Shown here in pieces: positions 34,334 to 43,027 of a stretch of 64,000 nt of DNA. Position numbers and translations under genes: made by a program. How positions within the stretch are numbered: the stretch's first letter is position 1; each line of letters starts with the position of its first letter. Origin of the DNA: Flavobacteriales bacterium (GTDB taxonomy: Bacteria > Bacteroidota > Bacteroidia > CAIKAF01). The stretch is taken from the NCBI GenBank assembly GCA_022402535.1, contig JAKRSD010000019.1, positions 123,933 to 187,932 on the forward strand. The letters are read 5' to 3'. The notes below the pieces were generated by a model that saw only the letters and a list, made by a program, of their open reading frames with translations, was not told the origin of the DNA and ran no database searches.

Positions 34334-35107
34334 TTAAAGCACCGGCTTGTTCAGCTCTTTGTGAATTTTGGTAATCATGTTTTTGGTACTCAGCAAAAAG
34401 TCTTTTTCCATCATCCATTTGTAATATCCCGGCTCATCAATAAACGCCTGCTGCACGGTTTTTCCTTTGTGTTTTCCGAACGAAAAAACGGGGTTTCCCT
34501 GTTTGTCTAAGGTGAATTTTCCTTCCCAGTCGGCATTCTTGCGGATATTGGTGAACTCGTGCAGAAAGTCAATGGAGTTTATCAGCTGCGGATACCGGTC
34601 AATCTGGGCTTCAAGCACTTCGGCGGTGGCTTCGGTATCGGCCAGGGCACTGTGGGCATTGCTCAGGTCTTTGTTGCAGTAGAACATGTAGGCGGCTTTC
34701 AGGGTACGTTCTTCCATACGGTGAAAAATCACCTGCACGTCCACAAAGCGCCTTTTGTCCATGTCGAAATCAATTCCACAGCGCAAAAATTCTTCCAGCA
34801 GTACGGGAATATCAAAACGCAGGGCATTGTACCCCGATAAATCGCAGCCTTTCAAAAAGGCGGTGATATCGGCAGCCAATTCGCCAAATTTGGGTTTGTC
34901 GGCAATGTCTTTTTCAAATATTCCATGAATGGCAGAAGACTCATAAGGAATTTCTACCTCGGGATTCACGTAAGAATGAAAGGTTTCTTTCGTTCCGTCC
35001 GGATTCATTTTCAGAATGGCAATTTCTACAATCCGATCTTTGAAAATGTTGGTGCCCGTGGTTTCTAAATCAAAAAAAGCTAAGGGCTTGTCTAAGTGGA
35101 GTTTCAA
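34334..35107 (-). CDS. DEDDh 3'-5' exonuclease (DnaQ-like)
   Basis: 257 residues. Exonuclease motifs: FDLETTGT (Asp13, Glu15), the central NALRFDIPVL and HSALADTEA with the DEDDh His and Asp. A C-terminal extra segment (FSFGKHKGKTVQQAFIDEPGYYKWMMEKDF) resembles the small 'quorum-sensing-regulated virulence factor'-like domain found after some DnaQ exonucleases. It probably trims DNA 3' ends in repair. Confidence 0.92.
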   Translation of the reverse strand: MKLHLDKPLAFFDLETTGTNIFKDRIVEIAILKMNPDGTKETFHSYVNPEVEIPYESSAIHGIFEKDIADKPKFGELAADITAFLKGCDLSGYNALRFDIPVLLEEFLRCGIDFDMDKRRFVDVQVIFHRMEERTLKAAYMFYCNKDLSNAHSALADTEATAEVLEAQIDRYPQLINSIDFLHEFTNIRKNADWEGKFTLDKQGNPVFSFGKHKGKTVQQAFIDEPGYYKWMMEKDFLLSTKNMITKIHKELNKPVL

Positions 35108-35326
35108 TATGGTGTGTATTTAGTATTTAGAACCAAGAGTCAAGAACCATGAACCAAGATGGTTATTGGGGAAAACCTCGCTGCCCTGAGGGTCTCGAAG
35201 GTCCGAAAGCTTTCGGACAAGTATAACAAAGACTTGGCTGAATTCAAACAAAAGAACATTCAAACATAAAAACAACCGAACATTTTTTTGCCATTAACAG
35301 ATAACCAATAACAACTAACCAAAGAA
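35108..35326. other. Intergenic spacer with perfect 18-bp palindrome
   Basis: The spacer has degenerate short repeats (AACCAAGAGTCAAG, AACCATGAACCAAG) and a perfect palindrome GTCCGAAAGCTTTCGGAC at 35201-35218. No gene, RNA or promoter could be supported inside it, beyond a possible role as a transcription end for the upstream gene. Confidence 0.5.
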
Positions 35327-36655
35327 CTAAACCATCCGGTTTACATCAAAATTTTCCAGAATATCGGCTACCCTGCGCACAAAGCTGCCTCCCATGGCTC
35401 CGTCCACCACGCGGTGATCGTAGGAGTGAGAGAGGAACATCATGTGGCGGATGGCAATCACGTCGCCGTATTCGGTTTCCAGTACGGCAGGTTTTTTACG
35501 GATGGCACCCACCGCCAGAATGGCCACCTGCGGCTGGTTGATGATGGGTGTGCCCATAACGTTTCCAAAGGAACCCACATTGGTGATGGTATACGTTCCG
35601 CCCGAAATTTCATCGGGTTGGAGTTTGTTATTGCGGGCACGGTTAGCCAAATCATTTACGTTTTTGGTGAGTCCGGCCAGGTTCATCATATCGGCATTTT
35701 TAATCACCGGCACAATCAGGTTTCCGCTCGGCAGGGCCGTGGCCATACCCAGGTTTATGTTTTTACGGATGATGATTCTGTCGCCGTCCACCGACGCATT
35801 TACGCCCGGAAACTCGCGGATGGCCTGCGCAACCGCCTCCATGATAATGGGGGTAAAGGTGATTTTTTCGCCGTATTTACGCTCAAATTCACCCTTCACG
35901 CGGTTTCTCCAGTTCACGATATTGGTCATGTCGGCTTCTACAAACGAGGTAACATGCGGAGAGGTGCGTTTACTCATCACCATGTGGTCGGCAATCAGTC
36001 TGCGCATACGGTCCATTTCCACAATTTCATCGCCTCCGCTCACCGATACCGAAGGTTTCGGAATTTCTTTTTCCACTTTGGGAGCGTTGCTGGCTGCTGC
36101 CTGAACAGGCTGCGGAGCGCTGATGGGGGCAGTCTGTTTTCTGCCCGACTGGATATACTGTAAAATATCTTCTTTGGTTACGCGGCCGTCTTTGCCGGTG
36201 CCGGCAATGCTGTCTAATTCCTGTTGGGCAATTCCTTCTTTTTGGGCTATGCTTTTTACCAGGGGCGAATAAAAACGTCCGTCTTTAGATTGCACGGCTT
36301 CGGTGTGTTCTGCAACCTGGGTAAACTGAACTACTTCGGCCGGAACAGCAGGTTGTTCTTCTGCTTTGGGTTGTGCAGCAGCGGCCACGGGAGCCTTAGC
36401 TGCGGCGGATGCGCCTTCGGTTTCAATAATGGCAAAGGGCTCTCCGATTTTTACCACATCGCCTTCGTTAAAAAGGCGTTTTATCAGAATACCTTCCGTG
36501 GTGGACGGAACTTCGGAATCCACTTTATCGGTGGCAATTTCCACAATGGTTTCGTCCAGTTCTATTTTGTCACCTTCTTTTTTTACCCAAGAGGTAATGG
36601 TGGCTTCCATTACGCTTTCGCCCATTTTGGGCATGATGATTTCAATCTGAGCCAT
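35327..36655 (-). CDS. 2-oxoacid dehydrogenase E2 component, dihydrolipoyl acyltransferase
   Basis: 442 residues: a lipoyl domain with Lys44 (EIATDKVDSEV), an Ala/Pro linker, a peripheral subunit-binding domain (about 128-165, SPLVKSIAQKEGI), a second linker and the catalytic domain with His414 and Asp418 in SYDHRVVDGAMGG. This is the core of pyruvate, 2-oxoglutarate or branched-chain 2-oxoacid dehydrogenase. The single lipoyl domain and the sequence type fit branched-chain or 2-oxoglutarate complexes; E1 and E3 are not in this window. A strong promoter precedes it. Confidence 0.93.
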   Translation of the reverse strand: MAQIEIIMPKMGESVMEATITSWVKKEGDKIELDETIVEIATDKVDSEVPSTTEGILIKRLFNEGDVVKIGEPFAIIETEGASAAAKAPVAAAAQPKAEEQPAVPAEVVQFTQVAEHTEAVQSKDGRFYSPLVKSIAQKEGIAQQELDSIAGTGKDGRVTKEDILQYIQSGRKQTAPISAPQPVQAAASNAPKVEKEIPKPSVSVSGGDEIVEMDRMRRLIADHMVMSKRTSPHVTSFVEADMTNIVNWRNRVKGEFERKYGEKITFTPIIMEAVAQAIREFPGVNASVDGDRIIIRKNINLGMATALPSGNLIVPVIKNADMMNLAGLTKNVNDLANRARNNKLQPDEISGGTYTITNVGSFGNVMGTPIINQPQVAILAVGAIRKKPAVLETEYGDVIAIRHMMFLSHSYDHRVVDGAMGGSFVRRVADILENFDVNRMV

Positions 36656-36678
36656 GTTTATTGCGCCTGTTTAGGGGG

Positions 36679-36711
36679 CAAAGATAACCTTTTTTGGCAG
36701 CCGGCGACAAA
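36679..36711 (-). promoter_or_regulatory. Promoter of the E2 acyltransferase gene
   Basis: On the minus strand, TTTG, a 21-bp spacer and TATCTTTG, followed by CCCCC and a 24-bp leader. It is a full match to the Bacteroidota promoter consensus. Confidence 0.8.
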
Positions 36712-36723
36712 CCGGGCAATGCC

Positions 36724-37185
36724 CTACTGCACCTTGCCGAAATAGATACAGTACAATTTTTTACCCTCTATTTCCTGAAAAAAGTAATTACGGCAACCAA
36801 ACTTGTCAAAGGGAATTTCCTCGCAGGGGATACCGAAAACATACTTTTCACCCCAAAACACAGCACAGTCTCCTATACATTCACCGGACTGATAGTATTG
36901 GCAGTCCCAGGTAACTTCGCCGGTAAGGCGCAGGCTCTGTAGTTTTTTTCCGTTTTTGTAGGACGTGGCCCGGTAGTTATCGTTAATCACCAGGGTGTAT
37001 TCGTGCTGGAGTACTCCGGCATCGTATAGTGGCATTTCACCCTCTACGATATAGCTTTCCAGTTTCCAGGTGCCGATAAACTGTTTAGAAACAACGTTAT
37101 CCTTTGTACGATCGCATGCCGAAAAAAATAAGGTGAATCCAAGTAAGAGAAAAAGGGCCGGGCGGGTTTTTCTATGCATTTTCAT
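36724..37185 (-). CDS. Hypothetical lipocalin-like lipoprotein
   Basis: 153 residues. Lipobox FSAC after a Leu/Phe-rich signal. The mature protein has the lipocalin-like beginning IGTWKLESYIVEG and four or more cysteines in the second half (WDCQYYQSGECIGDCAVF, GIPCEE, GCRNYF), probably forming disulfides in the periplasm or at the outer membrane. No function is recognised. Confidence 0.7.
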   Translation of the reverse strand: MKMHRKTRPALFLLLGFTLFFSACDRTKDNVVSKQFIGTWKLESYIVEGEMPLYDAGVLQHEYTLVINDNYRATSYKNGKKLQSLRLTGEVTWDCQYYQSGECIGDCAVFWGEKYVFGIPCEEIPFDKFGCRNYFFQEIEGKKLYCIYFGKVQ

Positions 37186-37258
37186 AAGTGAAGCGGATAT
37201 TATTGTTTGTTTTCTGAGTTAAAAGTCAATCCTGGACAAAATCGATAGGTCAATTTAT

Positions 37259-37290
37259 AAAAAAAAGGCGTCCCGAATGGAACGCCTTTT
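37259..37290 (-). terminator. Terminator of the T9SS cargo gene
   Basis: On the minus strand AAAAGGCGTTCC-ATTC-GGGACGCCTTTT followed by more T. It lies about 20 bp after the stop codon. Confidence 0.9.
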
Positions 37291-37308
37291 CAAAAAAGAG
37301 TGTGAAAA

Positions 37309-38367
37309 TTATTTTTTCACGAATTTTTTAGTGCTTTTTCCGGCAGCAGTCTCTAAAGAGATGGTGTAAACACCGGCAGCCAGATTAGCCACATCCACCG
37401 TAACGGAGTTGTTTCCGCTTTGGTTAGTTAAATCTTTAGCGCTTACCATGCGGCCTAAGTTATCAATCACACGGATGTTCACATCAGAAGCAGCGTTCAG
37501 TTGGAAACCTAATGTGATGAAATCAGTAGCCGGATTTGGATACGCAGAGAAAGATACGTTGTTTACTTCGTTGATAGAAGCATCATCTACAAAAGTACCT
37601 TTAACCAAAATGTTGTCAACAGAAATCAGGTTATCATCATCCGTATCGTGAACGAAAGCGATGTAAATACGCTGACCGGCAAATTGAGATAAGTTAACAG
37701 AATGAGGGTGTAATCTTCCCCTTAATCTTGTACAATCATTATCTGTATTTGGCTCAGTGTAAGTTCCGTCTTGTCCGTGAACAAAACCGGCACCGGATGG
37801 TGCAAAAGTGTAAACACCAAAACTACAAGAGTCACCGGCAGTGCGGGTAACAAACTCTTTAGCGGTAAAAATTGTGGTTGTAAAGTCAGACGGATCATTG
37901 GTAAGGGTTGAAACTTTCACTTTGTAACCATCAAGGAATAACGGAGTTTGAAATGAAGCGGAATACCAACTTAAAACAGCATCAGATGAGCAGTAGAATG
38001 AAGGAGTTACTAACCAATTATTAGCCTGAGCAAATGGAGTAAACCAAGAAGTTGCAGCAAAAACGGCATCAAATCCATCCACTGAGTCCTGATCAGCAAA
38101 TGCTAACGCTCTGAACCACTCATTTCCTTGATTTGGATTGTTGGGTGTAAGCCCATCTAAGTCAATATTGTACCATTTGTCATCACCGGTAGCGCCGGGA
38201 GAAAGTTCATAAACGATTGTATTACCCACTTCGGTAATCAATTCAGTTTCGGTTGAACCTTCAGTCCAAGACTCACCGTTAAAGTTTTCCCAAATCAGGG
38301 TGTCGTTTTGTGCACTTACCGCACCGGCAGCGAAAAGGCCTAATGCTAAAAAGTAGATTTTTTTCAT
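37309..38367 (-). CDS. Secreted T9SS cargo with choice-of-anchor J domain
   Basis: 352 residues. Signal peptide ending VSAQ. The middle (about 20-260) looks like the cleaved-adhesin / choice-of-anchor J jelly roll (LIWENFNGESWTEGS; WLVTPSFYCSSDAVLSWYS; IAFVHDTDDDNLISVDNILV). The last ~75 residues form the type A T9SS sorting domain (FSAYPNPATDFITLGF ... GVYTISLETAAGKSTKKFVKK). It is exported by T9SS and attached to or released from the cell surface. A TAAATTTG promoter box lies 33-40 bp before the start. Confidence 0.9.
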   Translation of the reverse strand: MKKIYFLALGLFAAGAVSAQNDTLIWENFNGESWTEGSTETELITEVGNTIVYELSPGATGDDKWYNIDLDGLTPNNPNQGNEWFRALAFADQDSVDGFDAVFAATSWFTPFAQANNWLVTPSFYCSSDAVLSWYSASFQTPLFLDGYKVKVSTLTNDPSDFTTTIFTAKEFVTRTAGDSCSFGVYTFAPSGAGFVHGQDGTYTEPNTDNDCTRLRGRLHPHSVNLSQFAGQRIYIAFVHDTDDDNLISVDNILVKGTFVDDASINEVNNVSFSAYPNPATDFITLGFQLNAASDVNIRVIDNLGRMVSAKDLTNQSGNNSVTVDVANLAAGVYTISLETAAGKSTKKFVKK

Positions 38368-38478
38368 TTTTATTAATGTTTGCGTTTTTATATACCTCGC
38401 AAATTTAATGTTTTTTTAATAACAAGGTCCAAACTATACAATTTTATGTTTTATGAAACATACTCCTAGCTTTGTCCT

Positions 38479-38745
38479 ATGTTCTTGTCAATGAATATTT
38501 ACACAGAATCAGTAGGCACTGCGGCAGCTTTATTGACTACTATTTCTTTTTTGCCGCAGGTTTACAAAATCTATAAAACCAAAAACACCGAAGGAATTTC
38601 CCTGACTATGTATTCCGTGTTTGTAATCGGTATTATCTGTTGGTTGGTTTATGGAATTTTACTGAATGAACTGCCTATTATTTTGGCGAATTCGATTACG
38701 CTTATACTTTCAGGTTATATCTGGGTTATGAAAGTTAGGGGATAA
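38479..38745 (+). CDS. SemiSWEET sugar transporter
   Basis: 88 residues, three membrane helices, one MtN3/PQ-loop triple-helix bundle with SFLPQVYKIYKTKNTEGIS. SemiSWEETs dimerise to carry sugars across the inner membrane. Start may be the first ATG or the Met four codons later. The stop codon lies inside a run of 8-bp tandem repeats. Confidence 0.92.
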   Translation: MFLSMNIYTESVGTAAALLTTISFLPQVYKIYKTKNTEGISLTMYSVFVIGIICWLVYGILLNELPIILANSITLILSGYIWVMKVRG

Positions 38746-38780
38746 TTTGATAATTTGATGATTTGATAATTTGACGATTT
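38741..38780. repeat. Five-copy 8-bp tandem repeat
   Basis: Five units of GATAATTT (three exact, GATGATTT and GACGATTT with one change) run from the SemiSWEET stop codon into the spacer. The remainder of the 270-base spacer is a mix of degenerate repeats with no gene seen, ending in a terminator. Confidence 0.85.
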
Positions 38781-38953
38781 ATTACGCTACGCTCCATGCT
38801 CCGCTGCGCTCCGGAAAATTTGCCTATTGCCTGGTTTACGTGCTATTTTCATTGCCCTGATTTCAAGAGCTTTCGGAGATGAGCCAATGCATGACTTGAA
38901 GAATCAAACATGAAAACACAAGAACAATTAAACAACCAATACCCACCTCCTAC

Positions 38954-38991
38954 AAAAAAAAGAAGACCGGAGCATGGGGAGCCCGGTCTTC
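38954..38991 (-). terminator. Terminator of the phasin-like gene
   Basis: On the minus strand GAAGACCGG, a 12-base apical part and CCGGTCTTC followed by a run of T. It lies about 27 bp after the gene stop. Confidence 0.85.
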
Positions 38992-39017
38992 CTCTTGTTT
39001 GCCTATGAGAGAAAAAA

Positions 39018-39335
39018 CTATTTCGCTGAAGCGGTTTTGGTTTTAGCCAATTTTGCTTCTAAATCTGCTACTTTTTTACGAAGTTCATCTAATTCTTCTT
39101 CTTCGTTTTTCTTTTTGTTGATGCCTAATTTCTCAGAAAACTCTTTGTATTTAGACTCAAACTCGGCTTTACGCTCTTCGCTTTTTGCAAAGAAATCGTC
39201 CACCATTTTTTTACCTTCTTCAGATGAAATTTTGCCTTTAGCTACTAAATCTGAAACGCTGGCCTGAAATTTTTCGCTGGCAGCGGCGGCTAAATCTACT
39301 CCTGCGTACAGGAATTTTTTAAATTCTTTTTCCAT
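39018..39335 (-). CDS. Phasin-like helical protein
   Basis: 105 residues from MEKEFKKFLYAGVDLAAAASEKF; in-frame codons upstream are within the promoter leader. The whole protein is helical with a charged coiled coil at the C-terminus (KNEEEELDELRKKVADLEAKLAKTK). The N-terminal region resembles poly(3-hydroxyalkanoate)-granule phasins or a histone-like scaffold. Function is uncertain. Promoter TACATTTG is 39-46 bp upstream. Confidence 0.75.
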   Translation of the reverse strand: MEKEFKKFLYAGVDLAAAASEKFQASVSDLVAKGKISSEEGKKMVDDFFAKSEERKAEFESKYKEFSEKLGINKKKNEEEELDELRKKVADLEAKLAKTKTASAK

Positions 39336-39373
39336 TGTGCTTGTTATTAATACGTTTGTTTTGTTTGACGAGG

Positions 39374-39381
39374 CAAATGTA
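39374..39381 (-). promoter_or_regulatory. -7 box of the phasin-like gene
   Basis: TACATTTG on the minus strand, followed by the leader GCCTCGTCAAAC. The 14 bases TTTGCCTCGTCAAA also occur right after the -7 box of the TauE unit. Confidence 0.6.
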
Positions 39382-39465
39382 CAACCCTTTTCCTGAAAAA
39401 AGGTATGCATGCATAACAAATTTTTAAAATAAGAATTTATATTGTTGATAATCAGTAAGAAAAAA

Positions 39466-40521
39466 TTATTTATTTTTTAATCCTGTTCCGGTCAGAGGAA
39501 TTAACCGTTTTTTCTCTCCCGGAGTTTTGAGATGTCCTGCCAATGCGGCGGCTGAGGTGTTTTCAATGAAAAATCCCTTTTTCCCGGCTTCTTTTCCCGC
39601 CTCAAGAATTTCATCTTCAGAAACCGTGATGAATTGTCCGCCGGTCTGTTTTACTACCTGTTGAATCTGTCGCAGACGGGCCGGTTTAGCCACGGCAATA
39701 CCTTCAGCCAGAGTAGGTGAAATGCTTTTAGAACCACAAACGGGCGCACAATTTTCCGCCTGCACTATGCTCAATGAAGGAATTTGAGAAACCAGTCCGC
39801 TTTCCATAAGTTCAGAAAACCCTTTATAGCAGCCCAAAATCAATGTTCCGTTTCCTACCGGAAATAAAATTTCATCAGGTAACTGACCGCCCAATTGTTC
39901 CCATAATTCGTAGGCAAAGGTTTTGGTGCCCTCATAAAACCAGGGATTATACACATGCGAAGCAAACCATGCATGTTCCGCCTGACGAAGAGCTTCGTCT
40001 GCTGCGTCTTGTCGGGTACCTTTTACTTTTATCACATTTGCCCCATACACCTGCATCTGATTGATTTTTGCCGGCGATGTGTTTTCAGGTACATATATTT
40101 TACATGATATGCCTGCTGCGGCGGCATAAGCAGAAACCGCACACCCGGCGTTTCCGCTGCTATCCTCAAATAACTCCGTAATACCCAAAGCCTTTGCCGC
40201 ACTGATCATTACGGCTGCCCCCCGGTCTTTATAAGAACCCGTCGGAAACAGAAATTCCAGTTTCAGGGAAACGTCTTGTCCGTTAAAACGCACTTCGGTA
40301 ATGGGGGTAATCGTTTCACCCAGACTTACAAAATGTTCCCTTTTAATCAAGGGAATGTTCCCCGCATAACGGAAAAGTCCCTGGTAATTAGGAAGAATAG
40401 ACTCTTTCTGAAAAGAATTTCGACTCTTGATAAGGGATGATTCGCCGGAAGGAGAAAGCCATAACGGCCCCTGATTTTCAAAAAATGCTCCCGAAAGCGG
40501 GTCGAAAAAATCCGGCATCAT
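39466..40521 (-). CDS. Threonine synthase-like PLP-dependent enzyme
   Basis: 351 residues. Fold-type II PLP enzyme with Lys98 in FPTGSYKDRGAAVM, the NAGCAVSAYAAAAGI phosphate-binding segment and a C-terminal Ser/Thr-rich loop (LIPLTGTGLKNK). It resembles threonine synthase but is shorter than the usual ~430; threonine dehydratase-like or cysteate-type relatives are alternatives. The start overlaps the MarC stop (ATGA). Confidence 0.82.
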   Translation of the reverse strand: MMPDFFDPLSGAFFENQGPLWLSPSGESSLIKSRNSFQKESILPNYQGLFRYAGNIPLIKREHFVSLGETITPITEVRFNGQDVSLKLEFLFPTGSYKDRGAAVMISAAKALGITELFEDSSGNAGCAVSAYAAAAGISCKIYVPENTSPAKINQMQVYGANVIKVKGTRQDAADEALRQAEHAWFASHVYNPWFYEGTKTFAYELWEQLGGQLPDEILFPVGNGTLILGCYKGFSELMESGLVSQIPSLSIVQAENCAPVCGSKSISPTLAEGIAVAKPARLRQIQQVVKQTGGQFITVSEDEILEAGKEAGKKGFFIENTSAAALAGHLKTPGEKKRLIPLTGTGLKNK

Positions 40522-41162
40522 GCAGCGGGAATGTTAAGAATATCGCGAACGATAGGTTTCAATCCTGCAAAAAACAGCTCCACGGCCACCACCATCACAA
40601 TCAGTCCCATGATGCGCATCATGACTTTGTTACCGGTTTCACCTATGAATTTAATAATCCTTGGACTGAATAGCAATACGATTAATGTAAGCAGACAAAC
40701 TACCAACATCGAAGTAAAGAGAACGCCTTTCAGGGCCGGGGTTTTGGCGTCTCCCATCAGAATGATGGAATTGGTAATGGCGCCGGGACCACATATCATC
40801 GGAATGCCGAGTGGAGTAACCGAAATATCCGTTACAAACTCTTTTACTTCGCTTTTTTTAATCCGTATTTTGGGCAAACGCGCATGCAGCATGTCCATAC
40901 CGATCAAAAGAAAAATGATTCCTCCCGCAACTCGCAATCCGTTGGTGGTGATATGAAAAAAGTCGAAAATAGCCTGCCCGGCAAAAGCAAACGTAACCAT
41001 AGTGATGAAAGCCGTAATGACCGCTTTGGTGGCTGTGATTTTTTTGTCTTCAGGACTTAATTCTGACGTCATGGTTAAATACACAGGCATTATGCTCAGC
41101 GGATTGATGATGGTCAAAAATGTGGTGAAACAGAAGATGCCGAAGGTGATGTAATTCTCCAT
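40518..41162 (-). CDS. MarC-family membrane protein
   Basis: 214 residues with six membrane helices. The MarC/UPF0056 pattern is clear: LTIINPLSIMPVYLTMTSEL near the N-terminus and TPLGIPMICGPGAIT in the middle. The family was once linked to multiple antibiotic resistance, but its transport role is unknown. It overlaps the PLP enzyme gene by 4 bp. Confidence 0.93.
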   Translation of the reverse strand: MENYITFGIFCFTTFLTIINPLSIMPVYLTMTSELSPEDKKITATKAVITAFITMVTFAFAGQAIFDFFHITTNGLRVAGGIIFLLIGMDMLHARLPKIRIKKSEVKEFVTDISVTPLGIPMICGPGAITNSIILMGDAKTPALKGVLFTSMLVVCLLTLIVLLFSPRIIKFIGETGNKVMMRIMGLIVMVVAVELFFAGLKPIVRDILNIPAA

Positions 41163-41204
41163 ACAATCGAATTGTTATTTTTACTGCCTGAATTTGCTGC
41201 AAAA

Positions 41205-41975
41205 TTGACAAAAATTACCGGTTTAAGTGTCGTTATCATCACCTTTAATGAAGAAAGGAATATTGCCCGCTGCCTGGAATCGGTGAAAGACGTGGCGGAT
41301 GAAATTCTGGTGGTGGACAGCTTTTCTACCGACAAAACCGAAGAAATCTGTAAGAGGTATAATGTACGTTTTATCCAACATCCTTTTGAAGGACATATCC
41401 AGCAAAAAAACGTGGCAGCCCATGCAGCCCAGTACGACTGGGTGCTTTCGTTGGATGCCGATGAAGCCTTAGACGAGCAGTTAAAAACGTCTATCATCGA
41501 AGTTAAACAGAACGCAACACATAATGCTTACTACATGACCCGGCTTACCAACTATTGCGGTAAGTGGATAAGACACTGCGGCTGGTATCCGGATAGTAAA
41601 GCGCGCTTATGGAACCGCACAAAAGGCCAATGGGGCGGGCAAAACCCCCATGACCGCTGGGAATTACATGATGCGGATGATAAATACGGAAAACTCAACG
41701 GTGATATTCTGCATTACAGTTATTACTCCATCAGCGATCATATCCGGCAGATTGAATACTTTACCGAGATAGCCTCCAAAGCCGAAGCTTCGGCAGGTAA
41801 AAATCCATCTCTTCTGAAAATTGTATTGGGACCCGGCATCAAGTTTTTTAAGAGTTATATTCTGAAAGCCGGTTTTTTGGATGGATATTACGGATATGTA
41901 ATTTGCCGGCTCAGTGCCCAGGCGGCGTTTATCAAATACATCAAAACAAAACAACGAATAAAAAATAACAGATAG
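41205..41975 (+). CDS. Family 2 glycosyltransferase (WaaE/KdtX-like)
   Basis: 256 residues from a TTG start giving LTKITGLSVVIITFNEERN, which places the GT-A fold at the N-terminus as in homologues; another TTG 33 bp upstream is less likely because it lies in the divergent promoter region. Motifs are EILVVDSFSTDKT, SLDADEALDEQLK (DxD) and the C-terminal KARLWNRTKGQWGGQNPHD region. The family adds sugars to LPS core or surface glycans. It is followed 2 bp later by a second glycosyltransferase. Confidence 0.88.
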   Translation: MTKITGLSVVIITFNEERNIARCLESVKDVADEILVVDSFSTDKTEEICKRYNVRFIQHPFEGHIQQKNVAAHAAQYDWVLSLDADEALDEQLKTSIIEVKQNATHNAYYMTRLTNYCGKWIRHCGWYPDSKARLWNRTKGQWGGQNPHDRWELHDADDKYGKLNGDILHYSYYSISDHIRQIEYFTEIASKAEASAGKNPSLLKIVLGPGIKFFKSYILKAGFLDGYYGYVICRLSAQAAFIKYIKTKQRIKNNR

Positions 41976-41977
41976 CC

Positions 41978-43027
41978 ATGCATTGGATAGGATTTGATTC
42001 AGAACGGTTGAAGAGTCCCCAAAGCGGCTTAGGGAAGTTTTGCGAATACCTCGGAAAAGCCTTGGTAAAGAGCGGTAAATTTGATTATCTGTTCTTTCAA
42101 AAGAAAAAAACACCCCGGATTTTTCCGGAACCCGCCCAATATGCCCCTTTATACGACCATAATAAACTTATGGGTGTTTCTGCCGGAGTAGATTTGTGGC
42201 ATTGCACGCATCAATTGTCCTCTTATCTTCCGTTGGATAAAAAAATACCGGTTGTTACCACTATTCACGATTTGAATTTTTTGCATACGGCCGGTTCCGA
42301 AGGAAAAATCAAAAGAAAACTTTCCCATGTGCAACATCTGGTAAACCGGAGTCAGGCCGTGGTTTTTATTTCAAAATTTACCCAACACGAAGCCTCTGAA
42401 CATCTGAACCTTGAAGGTAAAATTCAAACCGTGATTTACAATGGTCCTGCATTGGATGAAAATCATAGGAACCATACCGAATTTAAACACCCAAGGCCCT
42501 ATTTTTTTTCCGTAGGACTCATTACCCGAAAAAAGAATTTTCATACCCTGGTGCCGCTGTTGAAATATTTTCCGAGTCACGATTTGATCATTGCCGGAAA
42601 CCGAAGCGATAAATATGCGGGTCAAATGGTAGATACAGCCCGTAAATTAGGTGTGGCAGACCGTCTGATTCTTACCGGAGAAATAACCGAGCGCGAAAAG
42701 GCCGACTATTTTCATCATTGCGATGCCTTTATGTTTCCGTCGCTGGCCGAAGGATTTGGACTGCCGGCTTTGGAAGCCATGCATTTTGGCAAGCCGATTT
42801 TTTTATCTAACGAAGGATCTCTGCCCGAAATCGGAGGGAACGCGGCCTATTATTTTCCCTCGTTTGATGAAGAGGAAATGGTACAGACCGTGAGAAAAGG
42901 TATGGCAAATCATGGAGAAGATATGGTGAAAATCATGAAGCAGCGAGCTGAGGAATTCTGCTGGAAAAAAGCCGCAGATGCTTACGAAGAATTATATCTG
43001 CAGGTACTTTCAGGTTCTGCTAAATAA
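41978..43027 (+). CDS. GT-B glycosyltransferase (family 4)
   Basis: 349 residues. N-terminal LIGFDSERLKSPQSGLGKFCEYL-like acceptor domain, VTTIHDLNFL, and the C-terminal donor-site EGFGLPALEAMHFGKPIFLSNEGSLPEIGGNAAYYF. It transfers a sugar in surface-glycan assembly, likely with the family 2 enzyme just upstream. The 3' end overlaps the convergent RES toxin gene by 18 bp. Confidence 0.9.
   Translation: MHWIGFDSERLKSPQSGLGKFCEYLGKALVKSGKFDYLFFQKKKTPRIFPEPAQYAPLYDHNKLMGVSAGVDLWHCTHQLSSYLPLDKKIPVVTTIHDLNFLHTAGSEGKIKRKLSHVQHLVNRSQAVVFISKFTQHEASEHLNLEGKIQTVIYNGPALDENHRNHTEFKHPRPYFFSVGLITRKKNFHTLVPLLKYFPSHDLIIAGNRSDKYAGQMVDTARKLGVADRLILTGEITEREKADYFHHCDAFMFPSLAEGFGLPALEAMHFGKPIFLSNEGSLPEIGGNAAYYFPSFDEEEMVQTVRKGMANHGEDMVKIMKQRAEEFCWKKAADAYEELYLQVLSGSAK

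Noticed and set aside
35108..35326. Small RNA or short gene in the spacer
   Set aside because: Only degenerate repeats and one palindrome are present; no promoter-terminator pair or credible frame.
38741..38780. Possible CRISPR array
   Set aside because: Units are only 8 bp, contiguous, without spacers, and no cas genes are present.
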